Shown here: piece by piece, positions 8,942 through 18,183 of the stretch | Numbering within the stretch: the first letter of the stretch is position 1 | Layout: each line of letters begins with the position of its first letter | Assembly: GCA_017562135.1 (NCBI GenBank) | Contig: QEYB01001242.1 | Location: 1-18,383 of the forward strand | DNA from: Dipylidium caninum | Taxonomy: Eukaryota > Platyhelminthes > Cestoda > Cyclophyllidea > Dipylidiidae | DNA: 18,383 bases | Direction: 5' to 3' | The notes under the pieces: model-generated | What the model was told of the DNA's origin: nothing | The model's database searches: none | Seen by the model: only the letters and a program-made list of their open reading frames with translations | Made by a program: the position numbers and the translations under genes

Positions 8942-11900
8942 AAATGCTGAAAGTTAATTAAGTCAATTATGCTACAGTAAGTTGAACGCCTTCACACGGT
9001 TATCTGATTGCCCATAATGTTGTCACTATTTTTGCCTAAATAACAGGCTTAACTTGCTGATAGTTTAGTAAACATGTCCCATTTGTAAAGAATCTTCCGT
9101 CTCGTGCAATAGTCAGTGTCCCCATTTGCAAACCGACTGCTCAACTTGAAGAATAACAAAACTGCTTGCACAATCTCAAGTTTGAGATAAACGGAACTTT
9201 CCTGGAAAAACAACGGAGTGCGTGGAATACAAGTCATTGTACAGCATCTGCTTCAACCCTTACTCTTTCCATCGTGCGCCCCACCTTTGTTTGGAAAAAT
9301 TTAGATTCCACGTGTAACAGACTGTGTCATATGTACTTTGCAATGGAGACGACACAATTCTGTATATTTTGCTTTGTTACTTCGACCATCGTCTAAAGGT
9401 TACCGAAATCTCATTAATGGGGGAAGAAGAGTTGGAGGGACACCAAACGAATTCGTCTAATGAGTGTGGATCTATTTCGCCGCTTGTATTTCTCCATTAT
9501 TAGCTGTCCTCCTTCTTTCACCTTAAATGTTCTCATTTCTGGCAGCGCATCATTAATGTGATAACAGTAACAAAACATATTTAATCAAGGGCGAACAAGT
9601 TGCAGGACTGTGGGCTTCTGGGGTTATTGAAAAGAAGTGAAGACCATTGGACGTGCTGATTCATTGGTTAGATAAAGCGTTTGCAGGTGTGGTGAAATTT
9701 GTTTGTGATTCCTGGAATAGACGTACACGAAGCGATATTAAAGGAATAAATATTTGTTTGTTTACACCTATAATTACCGCCAAATGTGTTCTATAAGTGT
9801 CGAAAACTGCAAAAACACATCTCATTTCGAGTACGGACCGACTGTCGCATGCGAATACGTAGCCAATGGTGTATTGTGGGGCAAGCCTTGTCAGCAGGAA
9901 AGAGGCATGTACGTTTACGTTCATTCATCCATTTAACAAATATGAGTACAATTGGGAACACTTTGTGAGCAACCCACAAAACCAGCAAAATTGAATGCAC
10001 TTTTCGGAATATATAATGGATATTCTACGTGAAACCCATGCATTTACAGCTGTTCCCATCACGTCGACCAAACAACTGAACACTGACGCTGACCAAAAAA
10101 TGCCATTTACTCTTTGTTAAAGACGAGCGAAATTGCGTTTGTAGACGTGGTTGAAACATATAAAATGCACCATTTTCATATCCAAAATACACGACACGCT
10201 TTGCAACTTTGTTCATTGTAAACCCACCAAAATAGAACCCTCCATTTTCAGTACAGTTGTTTAGTCAGACCATAAGCAGTCTATGTGAAACAGTTATAGA
10301 GCATTTAAGTGAAGTCAAATCGCTTACAATTTTGCTTGCACAATTTGGATTTTTTTACTAATGTTTAAAAATGTAAAGGAGAATTGGAGCGAATCGATAA
10401 ATCAAGAATATTTTGCCACACCATCGCCTCATGATTGGCGAAATTGATTTGAGAGGAGTCGTGACTGTCGATAAGTCTTGAGAAGGGAAACGACGTCTGC
10501 CTGTCAAACTCATGCAACACTAAACACGCGAGGACAGCAAGACTTAAGCTTGTTTGGACTTAATCGGAGTTAATCACATCGGTACTTGTTGCAGACGTCG
10601 AGAGACTAAAATGTGGCACAACGCGTCATAAAGAAAGAAGATTTAAGTGCCTCTCTCTCGACAACATCAAGCCAATTCTGCATGTTCACGTCACTCACGC
10701 TCAAAAAACCGTAACCTTGAAACGGAAGCAAAGTGCAGGAAAGTGAATTGTGGTCCATGGACCACCTGTAAAATAATGATTTACTTGCCTAAATCTGAGC
10801 ACTAGACTTCCCGCATACTCACTAGAAGTTACATGGACTTTGCCATTTTAAGCGTTCTTTTTCTCGAAACTCACAACTGACTTCACTGTCTCCCCGTGAA
10901 GTGGCGCGAGCATCATTTCTGAGCTACACCATCTCTTCTCAATAAGATTTTGGTGCCATCTAAAGAGACGAGTTTTCTTAGGGCTTAAATGAGGCGATAC
11001 TTAATTTGCATCACGTGGCCCATTGTGTATACGGCGCTCACACATCTCGGATCGCACTTTGTTTTTAAATCTATTGGACATGCCTTTTTCCAGACTGAGT
11101 GAGCTAACCCAAAATGCGCCACTGTTTATGCACCTTCGTTCCAATCTATGCTTGCCCAGTGATTTCGGATCTAAAATATCTGCTTCCTAATTGAAAGACT
11201 GCACGCGTAGGAATTTTTGGTAATCCTTGCCTAAATTATGGTAGTGGAAAAAGCATTCTCTGTGTATAGCAGCCACGTAGAAACCTCTTTACTGATCCCC
11301 CCAGAAATTTCGTACAAACTACGCCGCATTAAGATCCGCACCAATTGTTCACGCTACCGGCATTTCATTTCGTCCGATGGTTCCGATGGCCTGACAACAA
11401 CCCGAGAACCCCACAGTCCTGGACTTTGTTCGCCCTTAATTAAATGGGCGTCTCGCTACTATTACTGCACTAACAATGCACCACCGAACAAATAGCAAGT
11501 GATGGAGAAATGCAAGCGATAATTGGATCCACACCATGCAGTATGCCACGCATTCTTACCGATGCTGAAAGGGTTCAGTTTATGCGATCGTTAACTACAA
11601 TCAGAAGCCCCGCGAAGGCGAATAAACAGAAGGGTTGTTTCTAGTCCTGGTGTTAAAATAATCCGAGAATTCCATGAAGGTGAATGTGCTTCCCTTGTGT
11701 CTTTATACAAACAGCAAAGCAAATTTTAGAAGCAAAATTTGATCTGTTTAGAAGAAGGGTAGTTGTTTTTATTTATCCATGTTGAAATAACTTCCGAAGG
11801 AATTTAATGGAATCCCATCATGTACGTGGTCTGGAACACTGCACGCTTGAATTTGTTGAGCAAAGCAAAACGCAAGTAGAAAGTGGAATTCAACTTTAAT

Positions 11901-12869
11901 TTTCAAACCCTTCAAATGGCTTAGCTCTTTAAATCGAGTAGGTTAGATACCGTTAAAATATATCGTTATAGCACCCACATGGAACGCAGCATAATTGCTT
12001 ATTTGGTTGAGTTGCCAGCCGTGTTTATTTGGATCTCGTTAAGTGAGACGTCGCATGCGGTGATGAGCTGTGTCAGCCAGATACAAACGGCTTTCGTTGC
12101 CAGCTCATCTTGCGCAACAGGTTTAGGAATTCAAAATCGTGGCCACCTAGAAGCATAATTTAACAATGCTATAAATTTACGCCTCCACCGCAACAGTTAT
12201 GCATAGGGAACGATGGTTCACTACAAAATGTTAGTTCTCCTTAAGTGTAGGTCACAGCACAAGGAGGCAATGCTAATAGAAAATAAAAAATAGACGTCAA
12301 GGAAATAAATGCATACCTAAGATGCGAATATCTAAACCAGTATCGAAGTGATCTTCAGTAAAGCCATAAGTGCTTAAATGTGACAGACAATCCGGCTTTG
12401 GTAGTGTGATTGGTTAATCAGTTGATGTGACTCACAATGATAACTGTGGGAGCTAAACCTCTGCTGTGTAAATGAAAGTAGTATTTCAATGCATGTTATT
12501 AGCTGCAGGATTGTTTGTAAAACCTGCTATCATTGTCTATGAATGCTTGAGTCTAATTAGATTGCAAAGGAAGAGAAAATGCCGGTAAATGCCAACAGTA
12601 ATGAATTTCCGATGGTGCAGGGTACCTTTCGACGATGGCACAATAAGTATGGCATACTGACAAGTTTACAATCTCGAGCCACTACGATCTGACACTGATC
12701 CATTTATTGTTGCTGCAAACACTTGGGCTCCTTTATGTACGCTCACATTATTGAGGACATCTACAGTAATCAAGAATAATCGAAGTGGCGAAGCAATTTA
12801 ATCGTCGATGTGAGGCATTACGATAAGTTAGAAATGGTGTGGGTGGGTAGAAAGCGAGCAGAAGTAGCC
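8942..12869. other. Non-coding interval, nothing recognised apart from short palindromes
   Basis: No gene is supported. A perfect 16-bp palindrome, GTGGTCCATGGACCAC, lies at 10750-10765. A 60-codon open frame at 9754-9936 lacks an ATG at its start (it opens with TTG; the first ATG is at 9784) and is described as a weak finding only. The remaining sequence has mixed composition, with stops in every frame. Confidence 0.5.
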
Positions 12870-12876
12870 AAAAACG

Positions 12877-14323
12877 CCAACCAGCTCGATATAACTCGGA
12901 GCAAATATTCATGCCTTATTATGAGCACTTCAGTCTGAGTGAGTCGGTTCGATTGAATCTTCGTGGTTCAACGAAAAACGGGTTTCTGTGGCTCATGCCA
13001 AGCGCTGCAATCAAATATGCAATTTATTCTCAACGCTTCATTAAGCGAAACGGCAAGACTGTTTTCATCTAGCTTGCAAAACATCTGTCCCTTATTTACG
13101 AATTCAAGCTCAAGGTGAATGTCCTAGTAACACCCATAGGCAGCTGACATGTTGCACCAGACACCACCGCGGTGTGAAGTGTCCATTTCAAACGACAACC
13201 AATTGCGCATGCTACAACTTGGCTAAAAGGGAAGGTGAGAGAGAAACCCTTCAATCATTCATGGCCCCTACATACCCTCAAGTCCTATAATTTCAGGCAC
13301 CACCTTCCATCCTCCTCAATGCAAGCACTCTAAAATCGCGTGAACGCATGCTAAATGCTGTAGACAGAGGGGATGGCATATGGAGTTGCCATGGCCGACA
13401 GATGTACCTAACGTCACACTCGACTGCCACTTTTGGGAGTCTAAGCTACCTATGCTACATGTTTCCTCCTCAAGCTGAGTACAATGACTGACAACTATCC
13501 TTCCTTCAGCGGTTATTCTATCGAGTCGTCGTCACAGTTGTACAACCTGACGTTCCACGCGAAGGAAAGCCCGGATCATAGATCTCAATGCTCTCGACCT
13601 GACAGACGCTCTCATTCCCACATTTCTTAGAATTGATTTCTATTTCAACATAATGTTTCGCTTGGTGTCAACGAAAGTTACTTCAAAATATGGGTTGGGC
13701 ATTTCGCCGATAAAGCTTCTATGCAATGCGGCTCTAACTGCTGACTTCTCAAACCATCCACCAACACCGTGCAGTCAAATGTTCATGCACCTCTCATATT
13801 CTCGTAAAAATGCATGCTGCATTCCATTTATTTAGGCAATAGACTTAGTAATATCCTCTTGCCATTGCGCTCCACCACGTTACCCTCCTCTGCCTCCTTG
13901 AATTGACCCGATGAATGGAACATAGTCTACCGTCCGCTGGGACAGAGATGGCCTTGTTTCCTGCAAAATTATGCAGGACTTGGGACCTGAAATATGGCAT
14001 CAAACACTGAACCCTCAACACACCATATCGGGCTAAATAAATGAGCCAACTGACCGTCGGTGAGCAGAGGAAGACTCGCTCTCACACAGTCAGGGCTGAA
14101 ACAATTTGGACAGAATAGAATCCTACGCGGCACTAAAACAGGAGGGTAAACACGTCCCAGGTAAACACAGTGGAAACATTCTCAAACTAAGTGAAGAGTG
14201 AGATTAGGTTTGCTCACAAAATGCTAGTACCGCTGAGGCAGGAGAGAACCCGGGCACTTAGGAAGTAAGGTGAAATTCTACAGAGAAAGGCCAATCGTCC
14301 TTACTTGATCCAATGCGCTTTTT
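12877..14323 (-). pseudogene. Reverse transcriptase domain remnant of the LINE fossil
   Basis: The strongest section is 14052-13837, which stays in one frame, interrupted by two stops. It contains the LFSPIW...EGSV, RKQGHLC...R and KRILLSLL segments, corresponding to the helix before the K-K-G-x-x-x-C-x-N-x-R-G-I-S region and the following R-I-L-L-N-R-L helix. Motif A is seen as TFVD-TK at 13678-13661 with the second catalytic-region Asp lost. The distances NYRT to ATCQLPMGV (about 154 bases) and ATCQLPMGV to YLIAAL (about 118 bases) are close to those expected in intact elements. The distance from motif A to NYRT is about 100 bases longer than expected, suggesting an insertion. The FADD box is not recognisable. 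No poly-A or simple-repeat tail was identified beyond 12870, so the 3' end is undefined. Confidence 0.55.
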
Positions 14324-14814
14324 ATCGTAAGACCAGATCAACTCACGCCGTTGTTGCGACTCCACACACAGACTGAAGAAGTAGTCCATCAGTGTAGATC
14401 TTTCATTCAGGCAGATTGACTACCCTACAATGGAACAAACACCTCTCTTTCTCGAAAAGGCCTGAGTAAATGTGCATCCATCTCACACGTTAAGCTATTG
14501 TCCTAGTCACTACCTAGCATCCTAAGCAAACGAAGTTTTACGCATTGCCCTCAAATTAGAGGTCATAATCCAAGACAAGAAATGTGAGGAAACTTGCCAT
14601 CGTGACGGATGAACCTGTGGAAGTGGAGACAAGAATAGGTGCGATAGCAGCGTCTGCAAGGGATGCACGCAAACCGTCCCAATTCTGCAAAGGAAGGAAG
14701 TTCATCTAACAGGTGCGCAGGTGAAACTAAAGAACCTTCGAATTGGGAAGGCCAAATCAGTAATGATCATAAAAGAGAGCATTAAAAGTGCTTGCCTATG
14801 TGCTTCAATTTGAA

Positions 14815-15358
14815 GTGGCTCTGAAGCTGGCTGTGGAATTTGAACTGTCGGAAGCAGACTGGACAAACCGCTGTCATGGTGTGCTACGACGAAATGAGCG
14901 AGTCGAACTGATGACGCGGTCACGATGAAGAGCTTTGCTCACTGACATGCATCCCCGCTACAGGTGATTTATGCTCACTTTGACAGATTCGGCTTAAAAA
15001 ACACCGCATTGAGAGGTGACGCAGTGGTCTTAGACCCCTTGAACACATGTGCCGGTAGTTTGCATGAGACGTCGCAGGACAAAGCGGAGCAACATGCCGT
15101 TCAGTAATAAAGTCACCCACCAGGATCAGCATAGTAGCGTATCAATGCCGATTGAGGTGAAGAGGGATGGGCATGTTGAGTACTGTGCAAAAGTCGTTTG
15201 TCAGATAAGTGTCGATTTTGGTCGATTTTGTCTGCTCTACTTGGGTTACCAATGAGACTAAGACATTCGAAGACATCTTGAATGTCATTAGGTAGCAAAG
15301 ACAATGTTCTGCACAACTCATCAAGGCGTTTTATAACCACTTTACTTACAATGCAAAA
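14815..15358 (-). pseudogene. Endonuclease domain remnant of the LINE fossil
   Basis: This segment of about 540 bases matches the expected length, about 165-175 residues, between the F-A-I strand and the catalytic S/T-D-H of LINE APE endonucleases. The best-preserved element is LILVGDF at 15129-15109, corresponding to the conserved L-I-x-x-G-D-F-N strand. The Asn after F has become Ile. One in-frame stop precedes it at about 15144-15142. A perfect 10-bp tandem duplication at 15211-15230 breaks the frame between the upstream part and this part. A second frame change falls between MHVSE and RLAHFVVA. In the catalytic DH pair the Asp is missing, since QSH is found. The domain would have nicked target DNA for retrotransposition; this copy cannot. 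Confidence 0.55.
15211..15230. repeat. Perfect 10-bp tandem duplication inside the LINE endonuclease remnant
   Basis: GTCGATTTTG occurs twice in immediate succession. Counting frames on the minus strand, ignoring one copy would bring the upstream FCI...SLIG part into the same frame as NDFCTVL and LILVGDF. The duplication is therefore a likely inactivating mutation of the ancestral frame. Confidence 0.7.
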
Positions 15359-15360
15359 GC

Positions 15361-16119
15361 GTTGCATGTGTATTGACTGGTGACATGAAAGCGTGTAATG
15401 GGAGACAATTCTCCACATCGTTATTCACCCCGAAGTGGTGACCCGTTCACCATCCACACTACTCTGCACCTGTGAAAGCAGAATGCCTTGGTTTCGGACC
15501 ATCATGGCTCTTTGAAATTTAATGCTCTGCATACCGTATGAAAAATACCATGAGACCTGAGTCCCGCACTCAAGTAGAGATGCGTGATGGAGCCTCCTGT
15601 CTCCCTCAAAACATCCATGCCTTTCGACCCGTGAAAATGCAATCACTATTATAACTGTTTTCATTTCAGATAAAGTAGTTCTCTATGCTCATTTTTCTTT
15701 TGTAAAAGAGACAATAATTTATGAAACCACCGCCTTTGTGTAAGAAGACTTAAGGCGTTGTAAACAACTGCGACGAACAATGATTATGAAATATCCGATA
15801 TTTAATTAACCAGTCTATTGACCTTTTTTAAAAGATCTAAAATTTAGTATTAACTTTCTAGGTAACGATTTGTAGAACTGTTTTGTTACTTTCCTACAAA
15901 TAATCTCTCTTGCTCAAAGCTTACTTTGCTACCTGTGGCTTAGTGTAGATAATCAAATGTGTTAATGCGTGACTTTAGCTAATGCAAACGTGGCAATTCA
16001 AAAATAGAAGAAAGAGGCAAACACTGCTCTATTGTAGAATATCATTGCAAAGTGCATCAGTCCCTGTGGTTAGGGCACTAATGAATATGACGAGGTATTA
16101 ATGCGATATAAGTCAACTA
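15361..16119. other. Non-coding interval; first part may be the LINE N-terminus
   Basis: On the minus strand 15664-15425 there is an open frame with LLECGTQVSWYF (about 15577-15542), which faintly resembles the L-E-E-V-G-x-G-Y-x-F-F-W stretch upstream in LINE endonucleases, but its spacing to the rest of the domain does not fit well. From 15665 to 16119 the sequence is AT-rich with nothing recognised. Confidence 0.35.
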
Positions 16120-16480
16120 CTTGGCGAAGGGATGAAGGAAATGGAAGGGGTCAGATGGCGAAAGTAGTGGAGGATGGGAGCAAATTCGGTGCTGTGTGGG
16201 AAGACGCAGAGGATTGAGGGAAGACGAGGAAGTAGTGGAGTCCATTATGACCGAATTAGTAGGCGATGGGTTGTGGAAGCAAGGCTAGCACAAAGACAGT
16301 TCGGACGTGAGTTTTGGCGAAGACGCGATTGGAGGTTTTGTGTGGGGAAGAGGGTGGGGAGTGGAATAGATCTGTGAAGATGTAAGGATTGAAGGAGTGG
16401 CGAGCTGAGGTGGTAGGGTGTGCGAGGCAGACGAGTGCGTGAGTAGGTTAGGAGTTCAGGAAGAGGAGGTCGGGTTCCGC
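16120..16480 (+). other. G-rich purine-skewed block
   Basis: About 360 bases on the + strand are rich in G and A and poor in C; for example, 16381-16440 has about half G. Runs GGGG at 16344-16347, GGG at 16352-16354 and GGGG at 16356-16359, followed by GG at 16363-16364, fall just short of a canonical four-run G-quadruplex. The skew is opposite to that of the 2680-4520 block. I found no detailed sequence match between the two blocks by eye. A 67-codon open frame (16174-16377) reflects the composition and is not called as a gene. Confidence 0.6.
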
Positions 16481-16777
16481 CTGATCATTCAAACAAATGA
16501 CCACTAGGATGAGCAATGTGGGAGTACGAGTGTAAACACATCTTTTTATCATAGGAGCAGAAGTGCTGTAGGCATTTGACATAGGAGTAGCTCTCACGAA
16601 TTGCATACATCCCCAGTACTCACTCGCCTTCATGGTGTTCGTAATTTCGCGCATGTCTTTGGTCGCTACGCGGGCAGTGACATTATTTGGTGTGTTTCTT
16701 CCTATCGAGGTGCTTATATGTAAATGTGTGGTAGTTTACCACTTGCTCAAATTTGCATAATTGAGTAATCTAACACT
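16481..16777. other. Short interval, nothing recognised
   Basis: The interval is of mixed composition, with no gene, repeat or arm-related sequence seen between the G-rich block and the open frame at 16778. Confidence 0.45.
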
Positions 16778-17215
16778 TCAGCCTGCACAGCTTTGTCCTC
16801 GGTTGTGATTTCCATTCTGATTGAAGTTTGAGTTCAAATGTGGTGCTGTTCTTCTGAGCTCGCGGAGCTGAATGAGGCAGAAGTAGGTATTCATCGGAAG
16901 AGGACTGCTGCTCCTAGTCACACTGAAACCCAAAGGTCGCCGAGAAAATGAGTGCGATTTGGTGTCATTGCCGCTAATATTGAAGAAGTAGAGGTAGAGA
17001 TGGTAGCGAACGTGTCGATCAGTTAGGTGGTTTTGAAGACTGAATTCATTTTTCTCGACAATAACCTTCTCTATATTTGGACACACATTATCATCCAGTT
17101 TAACTGATGCACCTGCAAAGGGGGCTTCGATGTGATTTATGGAAACTGCCCTAAAGTCTTCAAGGAGAGTCTGCCTCACTTCATCATCGAGGCAAAAATC
17201 GCTTAATACGAACAT
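16778..17215 (-). other. Unidentified 145-codon open frame next to the right arm
   Basis: The frame begins with ATG at 17215 and ends with TGA at 16778. The open stretch continues upstream, without an in-frame stop, into unit B to about 17300. The first 80 or so residues look more protein-like than other open frames in the window: acidic and amphipathic near the start (DDEVRQTLLEDFRAV), then a mixed segment with IEKVIVEKNEF. The C-terminal third is Ser-, Asn- and Arg-rich. I do not recognise a family, see no domain motif, and see no clear promoter or splice sites. One open frame of this length is expected by chance in 18 kb of six-frame sequence, so length alone is not evidence. It could be a captured exon, part of a lost transposase, or chance. 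Confidence 0.2.
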
Positions 17216-17239
17216 CGTGCATGGCGTGAATGTCCACAG

Positions 17240-17760
17240 CTCACAGCTTAATCTACAGAGTGTTGCAGAGAAATAGAAGAGCAGCAGGTAAATTAGCTAG
17301 ACAGTGAGCGGAGAACACTGGATACTTCTTTATCGACCATCTCACACCATCACTAACGCTCCCTCGTAGATGTTGTTCTGAGTAACCCACTCGGAGGTAA
17401 GCACTTCGAAATTGATGAGGAGCCGATTTGCTCCTCAAGACTAACGTTGGTATGTGGGTGAGTAAAATGCACGCAAATAATGAATTGTTGGTGTATACGA
17501 GAGCTTAATGCGCTGATGCCGGTTGGCCTGATCCAAGGAAGCGATCAAAGGGAACCGTTGATGTGAGCAATTATTTATTCCAGTATGCCTATCGGCTAAC
17601 AGGACTCAGCCGGCCGCAATTGCTAGGTCAATGGGAGTTTTCGTACCTTGTAGCTATGGAGGTACGTGGCTCCAGCCACTCTTCGCATTTGTCTCCGATT
17701 CGCGTAACATTTTGCTCCTATGATGGCAAGTTGTCAAGGAGCACGCTTGAAGAAATCGGG
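17240..17760 (+). repeat. Unit B, right copy (direct relative to left copy)
   Basis: This copy aligns with 509-1030 in the same orientation along its full length, with scattered substitutions and small indels. The sequence before it (17216-17239) differs from that before the left copy, marking a junction. It runs directly into the inner edge of the right unit A at about 17757. An 85-codon open frame (17563-17820) crosses this junction and is broken in the left copy, so it is not called as a gene. Confidence 0.85.
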
Positions 17761-18183
17761 GGTAAAATCATGTCGTCAACGTGGACGGCAGCGAAGCGTG
17801 GGAGAATATGTGGCGAATGAATAAAGCAGAGCACTTGTGCCAACTGTAAAAATGCTATGTCATGATCCCATGTGAAACACCTGCAACCGCCCAGTCGTCA
17901 CCCACGCTCCTCAATAAAAGCGAGAGTGAAAAGATGGGCTTTGTACTAAGTAGGTGGTTGTTGCGTTGCCATGTGGTGTCGTAAAGATTATTCTAATACA
18001 ATGCCATTCACTCAGTTGCATGCGAATCTTTTGCAGTCGCACTAGGTAGTCCGCCTGTGATATTAAGGCGGATGGTTTTCAATTATACTGAAGTCACTCA
18101 ACCAACACTCGAGAGTGGTCGATGGAGACGCAGAGTGCAGTGTTAATCTCTAATTTACAGTTGGTCAACTACCACCGTGCCCC
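17757..18183 (-). repeat. Unit A, right arm (inverted relative to left arm)
   Basis: This is the reverse complement of the left-arm unit A. The outer 56 bases (18128-18183) are identical to 1-56. It lacks the left-arm segments 57-103 and 267-310, and it holds two segments the left arm lacks, including the complement of TCATGACATAGCATTTTTAC near 17845-17870. The similarity stops at 18183, because the following bases lie outside what the window shows of the left end. Whether the repeat truly ends here needs the sequence left of base 1. Confidence 0.85.
18050..18072. repeat. Small stem-loop inside right unit A
   Basis: TCCGCCT at 18050-18056 pairs with AGGCGGA at 18066-18072 around a 9-base loop. 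In the left arm one side of the stem has mutated, so it cannot form as well there. No function is assigned. Confidence 0.5.

Larger units (their letters stand above)
12870..15360 (-). pseudogene. Decayed non-LTR retrotransposon (LINE): endonuclease plus reverse transcriptase remnants
   Basis: Read on the minus strand, a series of degraded motifs appears in the order and at roughly the spacing expected for an APE-type endonuclease followed by a LINE reverse transcriptase. Endonuclease side: FCI...KRLDEL (from 15358), NDFCTVL (15198-15178), LILVGDF (15129-15109), MHVSE (14952-14938), RLAHFVVA (14905-14882) and a QSH at the place of the catalytic S/T-D-H (14823-14815). Reverse-transcriptase side: KRIGSS in place of GKAPGSD (14323-14306), LFSPIW...EGSV (about 14040-14005), RKQGHLC (13962-13942), KRILLSLL (13860-13837), TFVD-TK (13678-13661), KSILRNVG (13639-13616), NYRT-stop-GY (13292-13272), ATCQLPMGV (13155-13129), YLIAAL (13017-13000) and LYRAGW (12894-12877). 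Several stops and frameshifts interrupt it, and the FADD catalytic box expected near 13180-13240 cannot be recognised. It is inactive. Similar LINE proteins are abundant in flatworms. A weaker N-terminal portion may extend to about 15660. The assignment is by eye. Confidence 0.6.
1..18183. mobile_element. Candidate 18.2-kb element bounded by long complex inverted arms, no recognised transposase
   Basis: The first 56 bases of the window are found as a perfect reverse complement at 18128-18183. The similarity continues inward, with substitutions and indels, through arms of about 1 kb (1-1030 and 17240-18183). Inversely repeated ends around a long interior are the hallmark of a DNA transposon or foldback-type element. 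Long terminal inverted repeats of hundreds of bases are known from Mutator-like, Polinton and foldback families. No integrase, DNA polymerase B, capsid, DDE transposase or helicase signature is visible, so it would be non-autonomous, or a composite. The two arms could instead be two separate copies of a roughly 1-kb dispersed repeat in opposite orientation. The left outer edge coincides with the window edge, so neither the true terminus nor a target-site duplication can be confirmed. Assembly hairpin is unlikely because the arms have diverged from each other. Confidence 0.45.

Noticed and set aside
8580..8957. 125-codon + frame with overlapping minus frames
   Set aside because: No recognisable domain; long frames overlap on both strands in a region with no other support.
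12940..12960. GGTTCGATTGA resembling a tRNA or SINE B box
   Set aside because: No A box at the right distance and no cloverleaf; it lies in the LINE remnant.
17563..17820. 85-codon open frame spanning right unit B and unit A
   Set aside because: It crosses a repeat junction and is broken by indels in the left copy of B.
1..18183. Polinton/Maverick or virus-like element
   Set aside because: Size and inverted ends would fit, but no polymerase B, integrase, ATPase, protease or capsid signature could be seen in any frame.
1..18183. LTR retrotransposon
   Set aside because: The terminal repeats are inverted, not direct, and do not begin TG or end CA. Only unit B is direct, and it is subterminal.
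1..18183. Assembly hairpin artefact
   Set aside because: The two arms differ by substitutions, several indels and an internal inversion, so they cannot be one sequence read twice.
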